Source: Deltaproteobacteria bacterium UBA6106 (GTDB taxonomy: Bacteria; Desulfobacterota; Syntrophorhabdia; Syntrophorhabdales; Syntrophorhabdaceae). From it: a DNA stretch of 64,000 bases. Made by a program: the position numbers and the translations under genes. The number at the start of each line of letters is the position of its first letter. Position 1 is the first letter of the stretch. The notes beneath the pieces were generated by a model, which worked only from the letters and a program-made list of their open reading frames with translations, was not told where the DNA came from and searched no databases. The DNA lies in the NCBI GenBank assembly GCA_002428485.1, contig DIWM01000011.1:6467-70466 (forward strand). The letters run 5' to 3'. Shown in pieces: positions 9,268 through 18,080 of the stretch.

Positions 9268-9382
9268 TCTCTGGTCTATTTAGTCTATTTCGTCTATCTG
9301 GTCTGTCTTGTCCTAACGTTGAACATAGAACATTGAACAGCTTTACGAGTATCTCGCTATGCGCCATGCGCTTTGCGCTATG
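9268..9382. repeat. Word-like repeat cluster
   Basis: The stretch between the DUF4911-like and HgdB-like genes is built of near-tandem, shuffled words: GGTCTATTTAGTCTATTTCG, CGTCTATCTGGTCTGTC, AACGTTGAACATAGAACATTG and CGCTATGCGCCATGCGC. The first three families recur, reverse-complemented or diverged, at 12218-12440. The repeats extend almost to the stop codon of the HgdB-like gene. Confidence 0.65.
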
Positions 9383-10363
9383 CTACTGTTGTTGCAGCAT
9401 CTCTATAAACGCCTCTATTCTGAGCTTAGTCCTCGCGTCAAGCGTCCTTGGCAGATCGCCCTCGACTGTCAGGATCGGAGCCCCGATGGTCTCCCTGAGG
9501 ATAACGTCCTCTATGGCCCGGAAGCAGAACGCCTGTACATAATGGATGATGCCCTTAATGTTCCTCCTCCCGATCTCTTCTTTGATGTCTGCCAATCTGG
9601 CAAAGACGCCGTAAGGATAGGTATAGGAAAGGTAGCGCTCCACAATATCATTTTCAGCAAAGGGGAGCGAGAACTGCCGCTGTGTCTCGTTGTATACAAC
9701 ATGGCCCCCGACGCTGCCGATAAACTCATATATATTCAGCAGTATGGGCGGAACCCCGATGTACCCGATGTTGACCCCTTCAATGCCTTGCCGGCCCTCA
9801 GCCTCTTTCAAAAATTCTTCCGCCATACGGTGATATTTCCTGTGATCCCCAAGCATATCGGAGGCCCTGACGAGCCACAGGTGGTTCTCTGCTCCTGTTA
9901 CGCGTCTTTCTTTCCAGGTCATCCTGTCGATCAGGGCAAGGTCGGACCGTACGCTCTCTATCTCCTCTTCGACACGGGCAAGGGCATCCCTCTTAACAGC
10001 CAGTTCCACCATAAGCTTTTCGATCTCCCTCGCGAGGGCCTCTTTATCCCTGTCATAGGGATATGAAAAAGGGATCGTCTTTATTCCCTTGTATCGAAGT
10101 ATCTCCGCCAGCGCCTGCGTGTTGCTGCAGTCGCCCTCCATGACGGTTATGACTGCATCGACGGCCTTTTCCATGACGACACCATAGATGCCTTTTATCC
10201 AGTTGCACATACTCTTGGGGAATCCGTCCCGTTCGGCCCTCTCGATATAGCGCATCGGATCCGGGTCGGTAATAAAGATATTATTGAGGTCGCAGGGGGT
10301 ATATCCTCCTGCAAAGATCACCTCAACCGGTATGGTCGTTGTAAAGCCGATAGTCCCGCTCAC
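9383..10363 (-). CDS. 2-hydroxyacyl-CoA dehydratase subunit D (HgdB/BcrC-like) family protein
   Basis: 326 aa. The start GTIGFTTTIPVEVIFAGGYTPCDLNN and the cysteines Cys24, Cys53 (SMCNWIKG) and Cys79 (EGDCSNTQ) match the iron-sulfur subunits of 2-hydroxyacyl-CoA dehydratases and benzoyl-CoA reductases. No partner subunit or activator ATPase is nearby. It overlaps rsmA by 4 bp, so it is in a housekeeping operon, not a degradation cluster. It probably binds a 4Fe-4S cluster; the substrate is unknown. Confidence 0.75.
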   Translation of the reverse strand: MSGTIGFTTTIPVEVIFAGGYTPCDLNNIFITDPDPMRYIERAERDGFPKSMCNWIKGIYGVVMEKAVDAVITVMEGDCSNTQALAEILRYKGIKTIPFSYPYDRDKEALAREIEKLMVELAVKRDALARVEEEIESVRSDLALIDRMTWKERRVTGAENHLWLVRASDMLGDHRKYHRMAEEFLKEAEGRQGIEGVNIGYIGVPPILLNIYEFIGSVGGHVVYNETQRQFSLPFAENDIVERYLSYTYPYGVFARLADIKEEIGRRNIKGIIHYVQAFCFRAIEDVILRETIGAPILTVEGDLPRTLDARTKLRIEAFIEMLQQQ

Positions 10364-11148
10364 AGGCCACCCTCGTCCGTGGAACTCATAAATGCGTACA
10401 TAACCCTGAACTTCTCCGGTGCGATCTCTTCAGCCCGTATGGAAGGGAGGAAACCCATTGACGCGTAAAGAGAGGTCGTCTTTTCCTCACCATATCGCCT
10501 GACCAGCGCCTGGCGCAGGTGCTTCCTCTTATGTTCGAAACATGTCTTGATAAAACCTGTCATGTCTTCGTCCACATCGTTCCCGTCATTTTTGAAGATC
10601 ATCGCCACATAGGCGCTTTCTACCTTCGGAGGCGGTATAAAAAGACCGGGCTTAAGATACAGGAGAATCTTCATCCCGGCAATCAGCTGGCAGATAACCG
10701 ACAATGCCCCGTAAGACCTGCTGCAAGGTTTGCTTGCGATGCGCTCCCCTATCTCCCTCTGCACGGTAAGGTATGCGCCTGAGATCACCTGCCTCTCTCC
10801 TATAAGCTTGAACAGGATCGGCGCCGTGATCTTGTAGGGAATATTTGCTACCACCTTGATCTCCTTGCCATGACAGAACTGTGCGAGGGGAATATCGAGA
10901 ACATTACCGTATATGATCTTAAGGTTCTTATGCTGATCCGCTAAAGGGTCAAGATAGTTTCGAAACGATGTATCCAGCTCGATCGCATAGACATATCCCG
11001 CCTTCTCAACAAGGGCCTTCGTAAGATCGCCGTGGCCTGCCCCTATCTCGACAACAACGTCATCCTTCCCCACCTGCGCAAGGCTCACCATCTTTTTCAG
11101 GATATTTTTGTCTTTGATGAGATGCTGTGAGAGGCTCTTTTTTAACAT
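10360..11148 (-). CDS. rsmA: 16S rRNA dimethyladenosine transferase
   Basis: 262 aa with the SAM-binding VVVEIGAGHGDLT, the acidic ribose-binding YAIELD, and the catalytic ANIPYKITAPIL (NIPY motif). KsgA/RsmA dimethylates two adjacent adenines in the 3' hairpin of 16S rRNA during 30S maturation. It starts with MLKKSLSQHLIKD, the usual N-terminus. It lies about 70 bp after tsaD on the same strand and overlaps the HgdB-like gene downstream. Confidence 0.95.
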   Translation of the reverse strand: MLKKSLSQHLIKDKNILKKMVSLAQVGKDDVVVEIGAGHGDLTKALVEKAGYVYAIELDTSFRNYLDPLADQHKNLKIIYGNVLDIPLAQFCHGKEIKVVANIPYKITAPILFKLIGERQVISGAYLTVQREIGERIASKPCSRSYGALSVICQLIAGMKILLYLKPGLFIPPPKVESAYVAMIFKNDGNDVDEDMTGFIKTCFEHKRKHLRQALVRRYGEEKTTSLYASMGFLPSIRAEEIAPEKFRVMYAFMSSTDEGGL

Positions 11149-11217
11149 AATATTACAAAATCACCAATAACCAAGCGAGGCACACCGCATGCATGTTCCA
11201 TTTTGGTAGTTGACATT

Positions 11218-12213
11218 TCACCGGAGGTTCATCCTTGAAAATCCTTTCACGTCCAGCGGGGAAATAATACCTTTCTCAAGATAGTAGCGGCCGAGCAGGG
11301 CGACCATAGCGCCGTTGTCTGTACAGAACTCCGGCGAAGAAAACATGACAGTCAGGCCCTCTTCCGCGCCCCTTTCCAGGAATACTTCCCTCAGCCTCCC
11401 GTTTGACGCCACCCCGCCGCCGGCTACAAGCCTCTTTATTCCGTTGCCCTTCGCCGCCCTGAGCGTCTTTAGGAACAGCACGTCGATAATGGCCTCCTGA
11501 AACGAAGCAAGGATGTCCGCCATGTTCTCCCCGTTGATCCCGTGATTCTTTACATAGTTGATAAAGGCCGTTTTCAGTCCGCTGAAGCTGAAATCGCAGG
11601 TGTTGTCATCCATCATGGGCCTCGGGAACATCACGTAGTCTTTCTTGCCTTTCCTGGAATACTCTTCAATGATCCTCCCCCCGGGATACCCGATAGCGAG
11701 ATATTTTGCGATCTTGTCAAAGGCCTCTCCTGCCGCGTCATCTTTCGTGGTGCCCAGGACGCTGTACCTGCATGGCTCGTCGACGCGCAGTATGATTGTG
11801 TGTCCTCCCGATACAACGAGGGCAATAAAGGGGAAATCAACATCCCGCTCGAGAAAGATGCTCATCGCGTGAGCCTCGATATGGTTTACCCCGATGAGAG
11901 GCTTCTGCAGTGAACAGGCCAGCCCTTTGGCAAAACAGAGCCCGATGAGCACGGAGCCGATAAGGCCGGGCCCTGCCGTTACGCTGATCGCGTCCAGGTC
12001 GCGGTAATCCGCCTTCCCCTCCCGGAGCGCCTCCTTTGCGATAATGTCGATAAGCTCAAGGTGTTTCCGCGAGGCAATCTCAGGCACCACGCCCCCGAAA
12101 ACAGCATGGAGGTCCACCTGGCTGGAAACAACATTGGAAAGGATCTCTTTCCCGTCCCCGAGAAGCGCAACAGAAGTGTCGTCGCAAGAAGTATCTATGC
12201 CGAGGATCAACAT
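11218..12213 (-). CDS. tsaD: tRNA N6-threonylcarbamoyladenosine transferase TsaD
   Basis: 331 aa, standard length. It has the ASKHA-fold start LGIDTSCDDTSVALL, the metal ligands in GVNHIEAHAMS, the VSGGHTIIL phosphate loop and the C-terminal CTDNGAMVALLG. TsaD transfers threonylcarbamoyl to A37 of tRNAs reading ANN codons, working with TsaB, TsaC and TsaE; none of these is in the window. The start ATG lies beside a tandem GTGAAAG repeat that fills the upstream gap. Confidence 0.96.
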   Translation of the reverse strand: MLILGIDTSCDDTSVALLGDGKEILSNVVSSQVDLHAVFGGVVPEIASRKHLELIDIIAKEALREGKADYRDLDAISVTAGPGLIGSVLIGLCFAKGLACSLQKPLIGVNHIEAHAMSIFLERDVDFPFIALVVSGGHTIILRVDEPCRYSVLGTTKDDAAGEAFDKIAKYLAIGYPGGRIIEEYSRKGKKDYVMFPRPMMDDNTCDFSFSGLKTAFINYVKNHGINGENMADILASFQEAIIDVLFLKTLRAAKGNGIKRLVAGGGVASNGRLREVFLERGAEEGLTVMFSSPEFCTDNGAMVALLGRYYLEKGIISPLDVKGFSRMNLR

Positions 12214-12217
12214 AAAC

Positions 12218-12442
12218 CCGGTGAAAGGTGAAAGGTGAAAGGTGAAAGGAAATTATCGAATACCTCAAGGCGTGAGGCATAAGGGAAGGTCTGTTCAATG
12301 TTCAACGTTCCATGTTCAACGTTAAGACCAAACAGACCAGATAGACTAAACGAACCAGATAGACAGATTTCATACTGACGCCTGACGCCTGACGACTTAC
12401 GCCTCACGGGGTTATTTATGCTGACGACTGTCGACTGTCCTC
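12218..12442. repeat. Word-like repeat cluster with a tandem GTGAAAG heptamer
   Basis: The gap between the ppiD-like gene and tsaD has four tandem copies of GTGAAAG (12221-12248), TGTTCAATGTTCAACG words near 12290, AGACCAGATAGAC words near 12330-12365, and TGACGCCTGACGCCTGACG near 12376. Related words occur at 3190-3460 and 9268-9382. No gene is seen. Confidence 0.7.
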
Positions 12443-13831
12443 TCATATCTCCTGCCAGCTTATCTTGATCTTTCCTTTCGTCCGCATCTCTGTCAGGAAT
12501 GACGAAAAGAAATCCTCCCGGTTTTTTGCCGTGAAATACCGCATGTAGCTTTCCTTTTCCTTCTGCCATTCCTTTGCATCGGGAAATTTTTCATCTTTAA
12601 AGGAAAAAACATAGAACTTCCCTGCGATCTCAACAGGTCTTTCATAGAGAGGCTTTTCCTTTGAGAGGGTCAGCAGATTTGCATTTTCTTTCGGCACATC
12701 GCCGATACCCCTGATACTGCGCGTATTGCGCGGTATGAAACCGGTCTCTTTCCCGGGGCTTATGGATTTTCGTCCAATGGCATCTTCGGCGGACAGCTTT
12801 GCCAGGTTCTTCGACCTCTCCTCGATGATCCTTTCCTTTATCGTTGCCAGGACAATGCTCCTGTCAAGAGGCTTCCCATCATGCACATCGACCAGCTGAA
12901 ATATGTATGACTTTTCGCCCTCCCGCACCGGCAGCGTTATGTCCCCTTTTTTCAGCCCCCTTAGCCAGTCGTCGATTTTTAAATTTTTCAGGCGCTTCAT
13001 AACCTCGCTTTCCTTCATCATGCCGAGGTCAACGACATTTAATCCTTTTTGTTTCCCGTACCGGTCAATCTCCTTTTCCTTCAGGAGGTCCATATAGGCC
13101 GCATCGTCTTTTACAGGGCTTTTTTCGTCGATCACCAGGTATTTCAGCAGGTAGGTGTTTTCGCTCCTGTGGCTCCCCTTTTCCTTCTCATAAAGATCCA
13201 GAAGTTCTTTTTCGTTGATCTCGACCTTGCCCCTGAACGTTGACGGGTCAAAGATGCCATAGGAAAGATTGACCATCCCCTTCTCTTTTACATAACCTGC
13301 CCATATATCGGCTTCGCTGAAAAATGTTCCGTTGTCTCTGATAACATTTGCCGCCTTCCGGATAAGCAGGTTATTCCTTTCGGCTGCTTCGAACTTTTTC
13401 GGGTCTATGTTGCTCCTCTGGAGAACGGCAACGTACAGTTTTTCATCGAACTTTCCTTCCCGTTTAAAGGCATCGATGCCCTGGATATGTTCGAGGAATT
13501 CCTTATCGGTGACCGCCAGGCCAAGCTCGTCCGCCGTGATCAGCAGCACATACCTGTTAACGATTTCGTCCTTCACTTTTTCTTTCAGCTTGAGCTCCTT
13601 TAACAGGTTCTCGTCAAGCTTTTCCCTGTATATCATCCTGTAAAGCTCCAGTGTCTTGTTGTAGGTCTCCTGGTATTCTGTGGCATCGACCTTATAGGGG
13701 CCTATTTCGGCCACTATCCTTTCGCTGTCACGGAACGAACCTACACCCCAGAAGATGAATACCACGATGATCAATCCGAACATGGCCTTGACCATATAGC
13801 CCGTCGCGTGCTTTCTCATGAATTTCAGCAT
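12443..13831 (-). CDS. Membrane-anchored SurA/PpiD-like periplasmic chaperone
   Basis: 462 aa. A short cytoplasmic N-terminus is followed by one membrane segment (residues about 17-33, AMFGLIIVVFIFWGVGSF). A SurA_N-like region (IGPYKVDATEYQETYNKTLE; YVLLITADELGLAVTD) and a long charged periplasmic part follow. This is the layout of PpiD, which helps outer-membrane and secreted proteins leave the Sec translocon. It is shorter than E. coli PpiD and I do not see a clear parvulin active site, so it may be a chaperone without isomerase activity. It diverges from mreB. Confidence 0.75.
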   Translation of the reverse strand: MLKFMRKHATGYMVKAMFGLIIVVFIFWGVGSFRDSERIVAEIGPYKVDATEYQETYNKTLELYRMIYREKLDENLLKELKLKEKVKDEIVNRYVLLITADELGLAVTDKEFLEHIQGIDAFKREGKFDEKLYVAVLQRSNIDPKKFEAAERNNLLIRKAANVIRDNGTFFSEADIWAGYVKEKGMVNLSYGIFDPSTFRGKVEINEKELLDLYEKEKGSHRSENTYLLKYLVIDEKSPVKDDAAYMDLLKEKEIDRYGKQKGLNVVDLGMMKESEVMKRLKNLKIDDWLRGLKKGDITLPVREGEKSYIFQLVDVHDGKPLDRSIVLATIKERIIEERSKNLAKLSAEDAIGRKSISPGKETGFIPRNTRSIRGIGDVPKENANLLTLSKEKPLYERPVEIAGKFYVFSFKDEKFPDAKEWQKEKESYMRYFTAKNREDFFSSFLTEMRTKGKIKISWQEI

Positions 13832-13862
13832 TAAAGCTCCTTGGAATCTATTTACAATCTAT

Positions 13863-13891
13863 TTGATTTCAACTCATTAAAATAGTATATT
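13863..13891 (+). promoter_or_regulatory. Sigma-70-type promoter of the mre operon
   Basis: TTGATT at 13863-13868 and TATATT at 13886-13891 are separated by 17 bp, in the AT-rich gap 46 bp ahead of the mreB ATG. This fits a housekeeping promoter for the mreB-rodA operon. It is seen by eye only. Confidence 0.6.
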
Positions 13892-13936
13892 AAAACTGTT
13901 TTTTCAATATCTTATATTTTTCAGAAGGGACAATAA

Positions 13937-14977
13937 ATGCTTGAGTCGTTATTCGGCTTCATTTCAAAGGATTTGGCAATAGATCTCGGCACTGCAAATA
14001 CACTGGTATACGTAAAAGGTCGGGGCATAGTATCCAACGAACCGTCCGTCGTCGCGGTCCATAAGGATTCGAGGGGCACAAAGAAGGTCATTGCTGTAGG
14101 GGAGGAGGCAAAGAAGATGCTCGGCAAGACGCCGGGAAACATCGTTGCGATCCGCCCCCTCAAGGATGGCGTCATAGCAGACTTCGAGATCACGGAGGCG
14201 ATGCTCAAATACTTCATCCAGAAGATCCATAACAAAAAATCCTACGCCAGGCCAAGGATAGTTATATCAATACCTTCGGGCATTACGCCCGTCGAAAAGA
14301 GGGCCGTTAAGGAATCGGCAGAGTCTGCCGGCGCCAGGGAGGTCTATCTCATCGAAGAGCCGATGGCAGCGGCGATCGGCGTCGGGCTCCCCATAACGGA
14401 ACCAAGCGGCAACATGATCGTTGACATCGGCGGCGGCACAACGGAGGTCGCTGTCATCAGCCTTGCCGGCATCGTTTACTGCAACTCGGTGAGGGTGGCC
14501 GGCGACAAGATCGATGAGGCGATCATCCAGTATGTGAAAAGAAAATATAACCTCCTTATCGGGGAGAGGACCGCGGAGATGATCAAGATCAACATAGGCT
14601 CTGCATACCCCAACCCGAACGAAGAGGAACTGACCATGGAGATCAAAGGCCGCGACCTTGTCGGCGGCATACCGAAAACACTGGAAATATCGTCAAAAGA
14701 GATGCGGGAGGCAATCACGGAGCCTGTCAACGCGATCGTAGAGGCTGTAAGGATCGCCCTTGAAAGAACTCCCCCCGAACTTGCTTCAGACATCGTTGAC
14801 AAGGGTATCGTCATAAGCGGCGGGGGGGCGCTCCTCAGAAATCTCGACCTCCTTATAAAAGAAATAACCCGCCTACCTGTCATCATCGCAGAAAACCCTC
14901 TCACCGCAGTGGTTGAGGGAGCGGGCAAGGCCCTTGACGAGGTAAGCCTGCTGAAGGAGATTGCAACATACTTTTGA
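13937..14977 (+). CDS. mreB: Rod shape-determining protein MreB
   Basis: 346 aa actin homologue. Phosphate-1 motif DLGTANTLVYVKG, phosphate-2 region MIVDIGGGTTEVAVISL and the adenosine motif VISGGGALLRNLD are visible. MreB filaments at the inner membrane guide lateral peptidoglycan synthesis through MreC, MreD, PBP2 and RodA, all encoded directly downstream in order. The ATG follows AGAAGGG. First gene of a five-gene elongasome operon. Confidence 0.97.
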   Translation: MLESLFGFISKDLAIDLGTANTLVYVKGRGIVSNEPSVVAVHKDSRGTKKVIAVGEEAKKMLGKTPGNIVAIRPLKDGVIADFEITEAMLKYFIQKIHNKKSYARPRIVISIPSGITPVEKRAVKESAESAGAREVYLIEEPMAAAIGVGLPITEPSGNMIVDIGGGTTEVAVISLAGIVYCNSVRVAGDKIDEAIIQYVKRKYNLLIGERTAEMIKINIGSAYPNPNEEELTMEIKGRDLVGGIPKTLEISSKEMREAITEPVNAIVEAVRIALERTPPELASDIVDKGIVISGGGALLRNLDLLIKEITRLPVIIAENPLTAVVEGAGKALDEVSLLKEIATYF

Positions 14978-14989
14978 TAAAGTAGGGAA

Positions 14990-15793
14990 TTGAGAAACTC
15001 TATTGCCATAATCATTGCCATACTTATCCTGATCATATCATTCCTCGCCTTTACGAATACCCCTGTTGTTGTCAGGGGATATTCTGCTTTTAAAAGCGGC
15101 TTCAGCGAAACGATCGGGCCGATGTTAAAGCTCATTGCCAAACCAACGGATCTGGTCAGCTATATATTCAACTCCTATGTCAATCTCGTCGGCGCAAAAA
15201 AGGAAAATGCCGAATTAAAAAAGAAGCTTGATCTGCTGCTGCTTGAAAACCAGAAGATTTCCGACCTGGAACGGGAGAACAGGCGTTTAAGGACACTCCT
15301 CAATTTTATGGAAAAAAATCCCAAATCAGTCATCGCCGCAAGGGTGGTAGGTGAAGACCTGAAGAACTGGTACAAGTGCATCATCATCGATAAAGGGAGC
15401 GCGAGCGAAATCAGGGAAAAAATGCCTGTCGTTACCCCAAAAGGCATTGTCGGACAGGCAGTAGAGGTTAACAGGTGGCACACCAAGGTTATGGTCATCA
15501 ACGACACCAATTCCTCTGTAGACGTCAGCGCCGAGGGAAAGAACACAAGGGGGCTCCTGGAAGGCACAGGGCTGACAGTGCTCAAATTGAAATATGTACT
15601 GAAAAATGACGATATCGAGATCGGCGACAAGCTCCTTACCTCAGGGAAAGACGGGATCTATCCAAAGGGACTGCCGGCAGGCATCGTTATCACCGTCAAC
15701 AGGAACAAACCGGGGATCTTCGCCGATATAGATATAATGCCCTTCAGCAATTTCAAGCACCTCGAAGAGGTCCTGGTCATAAAGAAACAATGA
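14990..15793 (+). CDS. mreC: Rod shape-determining protein MreC
   Basis: 267 aa starting at a TTG codon with TAGGGAA just upstream; no ATG fits better. One N-terminal membrane segment (residues about 4-20), a coiled coil (about 65-100, KKENAELKKKLDLLLLENQK) and the periplasmic beta-barrel domain with RVVGEDLKNWYKCIIIDKG. It scaffolds the elongasome in the periplasm. It lies 12 bp after mreB and overlaps mreD by 4 bp. Confidence 0.93.
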   Translation: MRNSIAIIIAILILIISFLAFTNTPVVVRGYSAFKSGFSETIGPMLKLIAKPTDLVSYIFNSYVNLVGAKKENAELKKKLDLLLLENQKISDLERENRRLRTLLNFMEKNPKSVIAARVVGEDLKNWYKCIIIDKGSASEIREKMPVVTPKGIVGQAVEVNRWHTKVMVINDTNSSVDVSAEGKNTRGLLEGTGLTVLKLKYVLKNDDIEIGDKLLTSGKDGIYPKGLPAGIVITVNRNKPGIFADIDIMPFSNFKHLEEVLVIKKQ

Positions 15794-16281
15794 AGACCGC
15801 CATATACACATTCATAGGGCTCCTCCTTCTCCTCGCAGAATCGTCCCTCCTGTCGTTCGTTCCCGTGGAGATATTCAAGCCGGACCTCGGCATACCGTTT
15901 GTCATCTATGCAACCCTTTTCCTGGGCCCCCTTGCAGGGGCAATAGTTACGCTTTTTATCGGGTTTATGCAGGAAGGCCTGTCTGCAGCCCCCCACGGCT
16001 CTATACTCTTTGTCAAGATCGCCATATTCCTGATCACCACTTTTTTAAAAAAGAAGCTCTACATCGATTCAAGATATAGTTTTGCCTTTGTCTGCAGCGG
16101 ATTTGTCGTCCTTGAATCGTTCCTCTATATCACGCTTTCCCTGCTTGCGAGAGGGGAGGTGCGCAATGCCCTGAACATCCTCTTTTACACCATACCAAAC
16201 GCAGTGTTTACAGGTTTTATTGGCATTTTTATCTTTTCCTTTATAGACTACCTTAACGTCAGGTACCTGGATAGGGAATGA
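15790..16281 (+). CDS. mreD: Rod shape-determining membrane protein MreD
   Basis: 163 aa, five or so membrane segments covering nearly the whole length, with the MreD-like FLGPLAGAIVTLFIGFMQEGLSA segment. An inner-membrane part of the elongasome. Overlaps mreC at its start and mrdA at its end by 4 bp each, so translation is probably coupled. Family call rests on position, length and topology. Confidence 0.87.
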   Translation: MKTAIYTFIGLLLLLAESSLLSFVPVEIFKPDLGIPFVIYATLFLGPLAGAIVTLFIGFMQEGLSAAPHGSILFVKIAIFLITTFLKKKLYIDSRYSFAFVCSGFVVLESFLYITLSLLARGEVRNALNILFYTIPNAVFTGFIGIFIFSFIDYLNVRYLDRE

Positions 16282-18080
16282 AAGAAGAAACGCCTACCAG
16301 CAAATTCAAATGGTGCAACCTCATCCTGATAATAACCATGACGGTTCTCCTCATACGGCTCTGGGATCTCCAGATCATGAGGGGATCGGAGATGAGAAAA
16401 CTATCCGAACAGAACAGGATACGTGTCAAAAAGGTCATCGCGCCCCGGGGGATCATATATGACAAATCGGGGAGAGTCCTTGCCGACACACGACCGTCGT
16501 TCAACGTATATATCACCCCTGAAGACATCAAGGACTTCAGCCAGACAGTGGACGGCCTTGCGAAACTTCTGTATGTTGACCGGGATGATATCATCGATAA
16601 ACTCAAGGCAGCCAGCAGGATGCCGCCGTCATTTCCTGTCAAGATCAAATCCGATATACCCATGGATGAGGTTGCGAGGATCGAGTCACACAGGGTTTAT
16701 ATCCCGGGGGCCAGCATCCAGATAGAACCGAAGAGGAACTATCCCTTCGGGAAGATGCTTGCACACGCGCTGGGCTACGTATCAGAGATCAACGACGAAG
16801 AACTGAAGGCAAAAGAATATAAGAGCTACTCTCCGGGTGACTATGTCGGAAAATACGGGCTCGAGAAAAACTACGAAAATTATCTCAGGGGCGCTGACGG
16901 AGAGAAAAGGGTGGAGGTCGATGCCAGGGGAAGGGAGGTAAGAACCCTTGACATCATAGAGCCCACACCGGGTAACAGCCTGCATCTCAATATCGATATG
17001 GACCTCCAGGCGATCGTCGAAAAGGCCATGGAAAACAAAAAGGGCGGCTGTGTTGCCCTTGACCCCAAGACAGGAGGAGTGCTCGTCCTCGCAAGCAGGC
17101 CCGCCTTTGACCCCAACAAATTCGCATCAGGCATTACAAAAGAGGACTGGAAGACAATCGCTCTGGATAAAACACATCCGCTCCAGAACAGGGTCACCCA
17201 GGGGAGGTACCCCCCGGGATCGACCTTCAAGATAGTTCTCGCACTGAAGGCCCTGGAATCGGGCATCATCAACGAAAGGACTACCTTTATCTGCCGCGGC
17301 GGATTTCCATTCGGCAACAGGGTCTTCAAATGCTGGAAGAAGGGCGGACACGGAAGCGTAGCGGTACACAGGGGCATCGTGGAATCCTGCGACGTCTTCT
17401 TCTACAACGTCGGATTAAAGCTGGGCATTGACAGGATCCATGAGATGGCTGCTTCGATCGGTCTCGGGAAGCTGACGGGCATCGACCTGCCCGGCGAAAA
17501 ACAGGGACTCGTCCCTTCTCCGGGGTGGAAAAAGAAGACATACGGGCAACCCTGGTACGAAGGGGAGACCGTTTCCGTTGCCATCGGCCAGGGCGCCGTC
17601 TGGCTCACACCGATACAGCTCGCCCAGCTTGCGTCATTCGTCGCCAACGACGGTGTAACGTTCAAACCGCAGCTTGTCAACAGGATCGTGTCGCCTGAAG
17701 GCAAGGTCATTAAAGTCTTTGAGCACGTTACGAACTCCAATATAAAATTGAAAAAAGAAACCTTGAAACTGGTCAGGGACGGGATGAGGGGCGTTGTCAA
17801 TGAACCGGGCGGCACTGCATATGGTTCCCGTCTCCAGACCGTTGCAATGAGCGGAAAAACAGGCACCGCTCAGAGCGCGTCGCTGGAAAAGGGAGGTCAA
17901 GATCATGCGTGGTTCATAGCGTACGCGCCGTCCGAAGAGCCTTCTATTGCGATCACCGCACTCGTGGAACACGGCGGGCATGGGTCTTCGGCTGCGGCCC
18001 CGATAGCAAAGGCTATCACCGAAAACCTTTTCCGTGTAAGGACAGAGATAAAGGAAGCGAAAACGCATGAGAATAGATAA
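16278..18080 (+). CDS. mrdA: Penicillin-binding protein 2 (elongasome transpeptidase)
   Basis: 600 aa. One N-terminal membrane segment (residues about 13-30), a PBP dimerisation region with APRGIIYDKSGRVLADTRPSF, then the transpeptidase: nucleophile Ser in YPPGSTFKIVLALK, SCDVFFYNVG (SxN-type), and SGKTGTAQ. It cross-links lateral wall peptidoglycan in the periplasm together with RodA, whose gene overlaps it by 14 bp. Confidence 0.95.
   Translation: MKEETPTSKFKWCNLILIITMTVLLIRLWDLQIMRGSEMRKLSEQNRIRVKKVIAPRGIIYDKSGRVLADTRPSFNVYITPEDIKDFSQTVDGLAKLLYVDRDDIIDKLKAASRMPPSFPVKIKSDIPMDEVARIESHRVYIPGASIQIEPKRNYPFGKMLAHALGYVSEINDEELKAKEYKSYSPGDYVGKYGLEKNYENYLRGADGEKRVEVDARGREVRTLDIIEPTPGNSLHLNIDMDLQAIVEKAMENKKGGCVALDPKTGGVLVLASRPAFDPNKFASGITKEDWKTIALDKTHPLQNRVTQGRYPPGSTFKIVLALKALESGIINERTTFICRGGFPFGNRVFKCWKKGGHGSVAVHRGIVESCDVFFYNVGLKLGIDRIHEMAASIGLGKLTGIDLPGEKQGLVPSPGWKKKTYGQPWYEGETVSVAIGQGAVWLTPIQLAQLASFVANDGVTFKPQLVNRIVSPEGKVIKVFEHVTNSNIKLKKETLKLVRDGMRGVVNEPGGTAYGSRLQTVAMSGKTGTAQSASLEKGGQDHAWFIAYAPSEEPSIAITALVEHGGHGSSAAAPIAKAITENLFRVRTEIKEAKTHENR

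Noticed and set aside
9268..9367. Longer N-terminus for the DUF4911-like protein
   Set aside because: The extension is translated word-like repeat DNA with biased residues; the ATG at 9265 gives a normal small protein.
12221..12248. Tandem GTGAAAG units as a CRISPR array
   Set aside because: Units are directly adjacent heptamers without spacers, and no cas genes are in the window.
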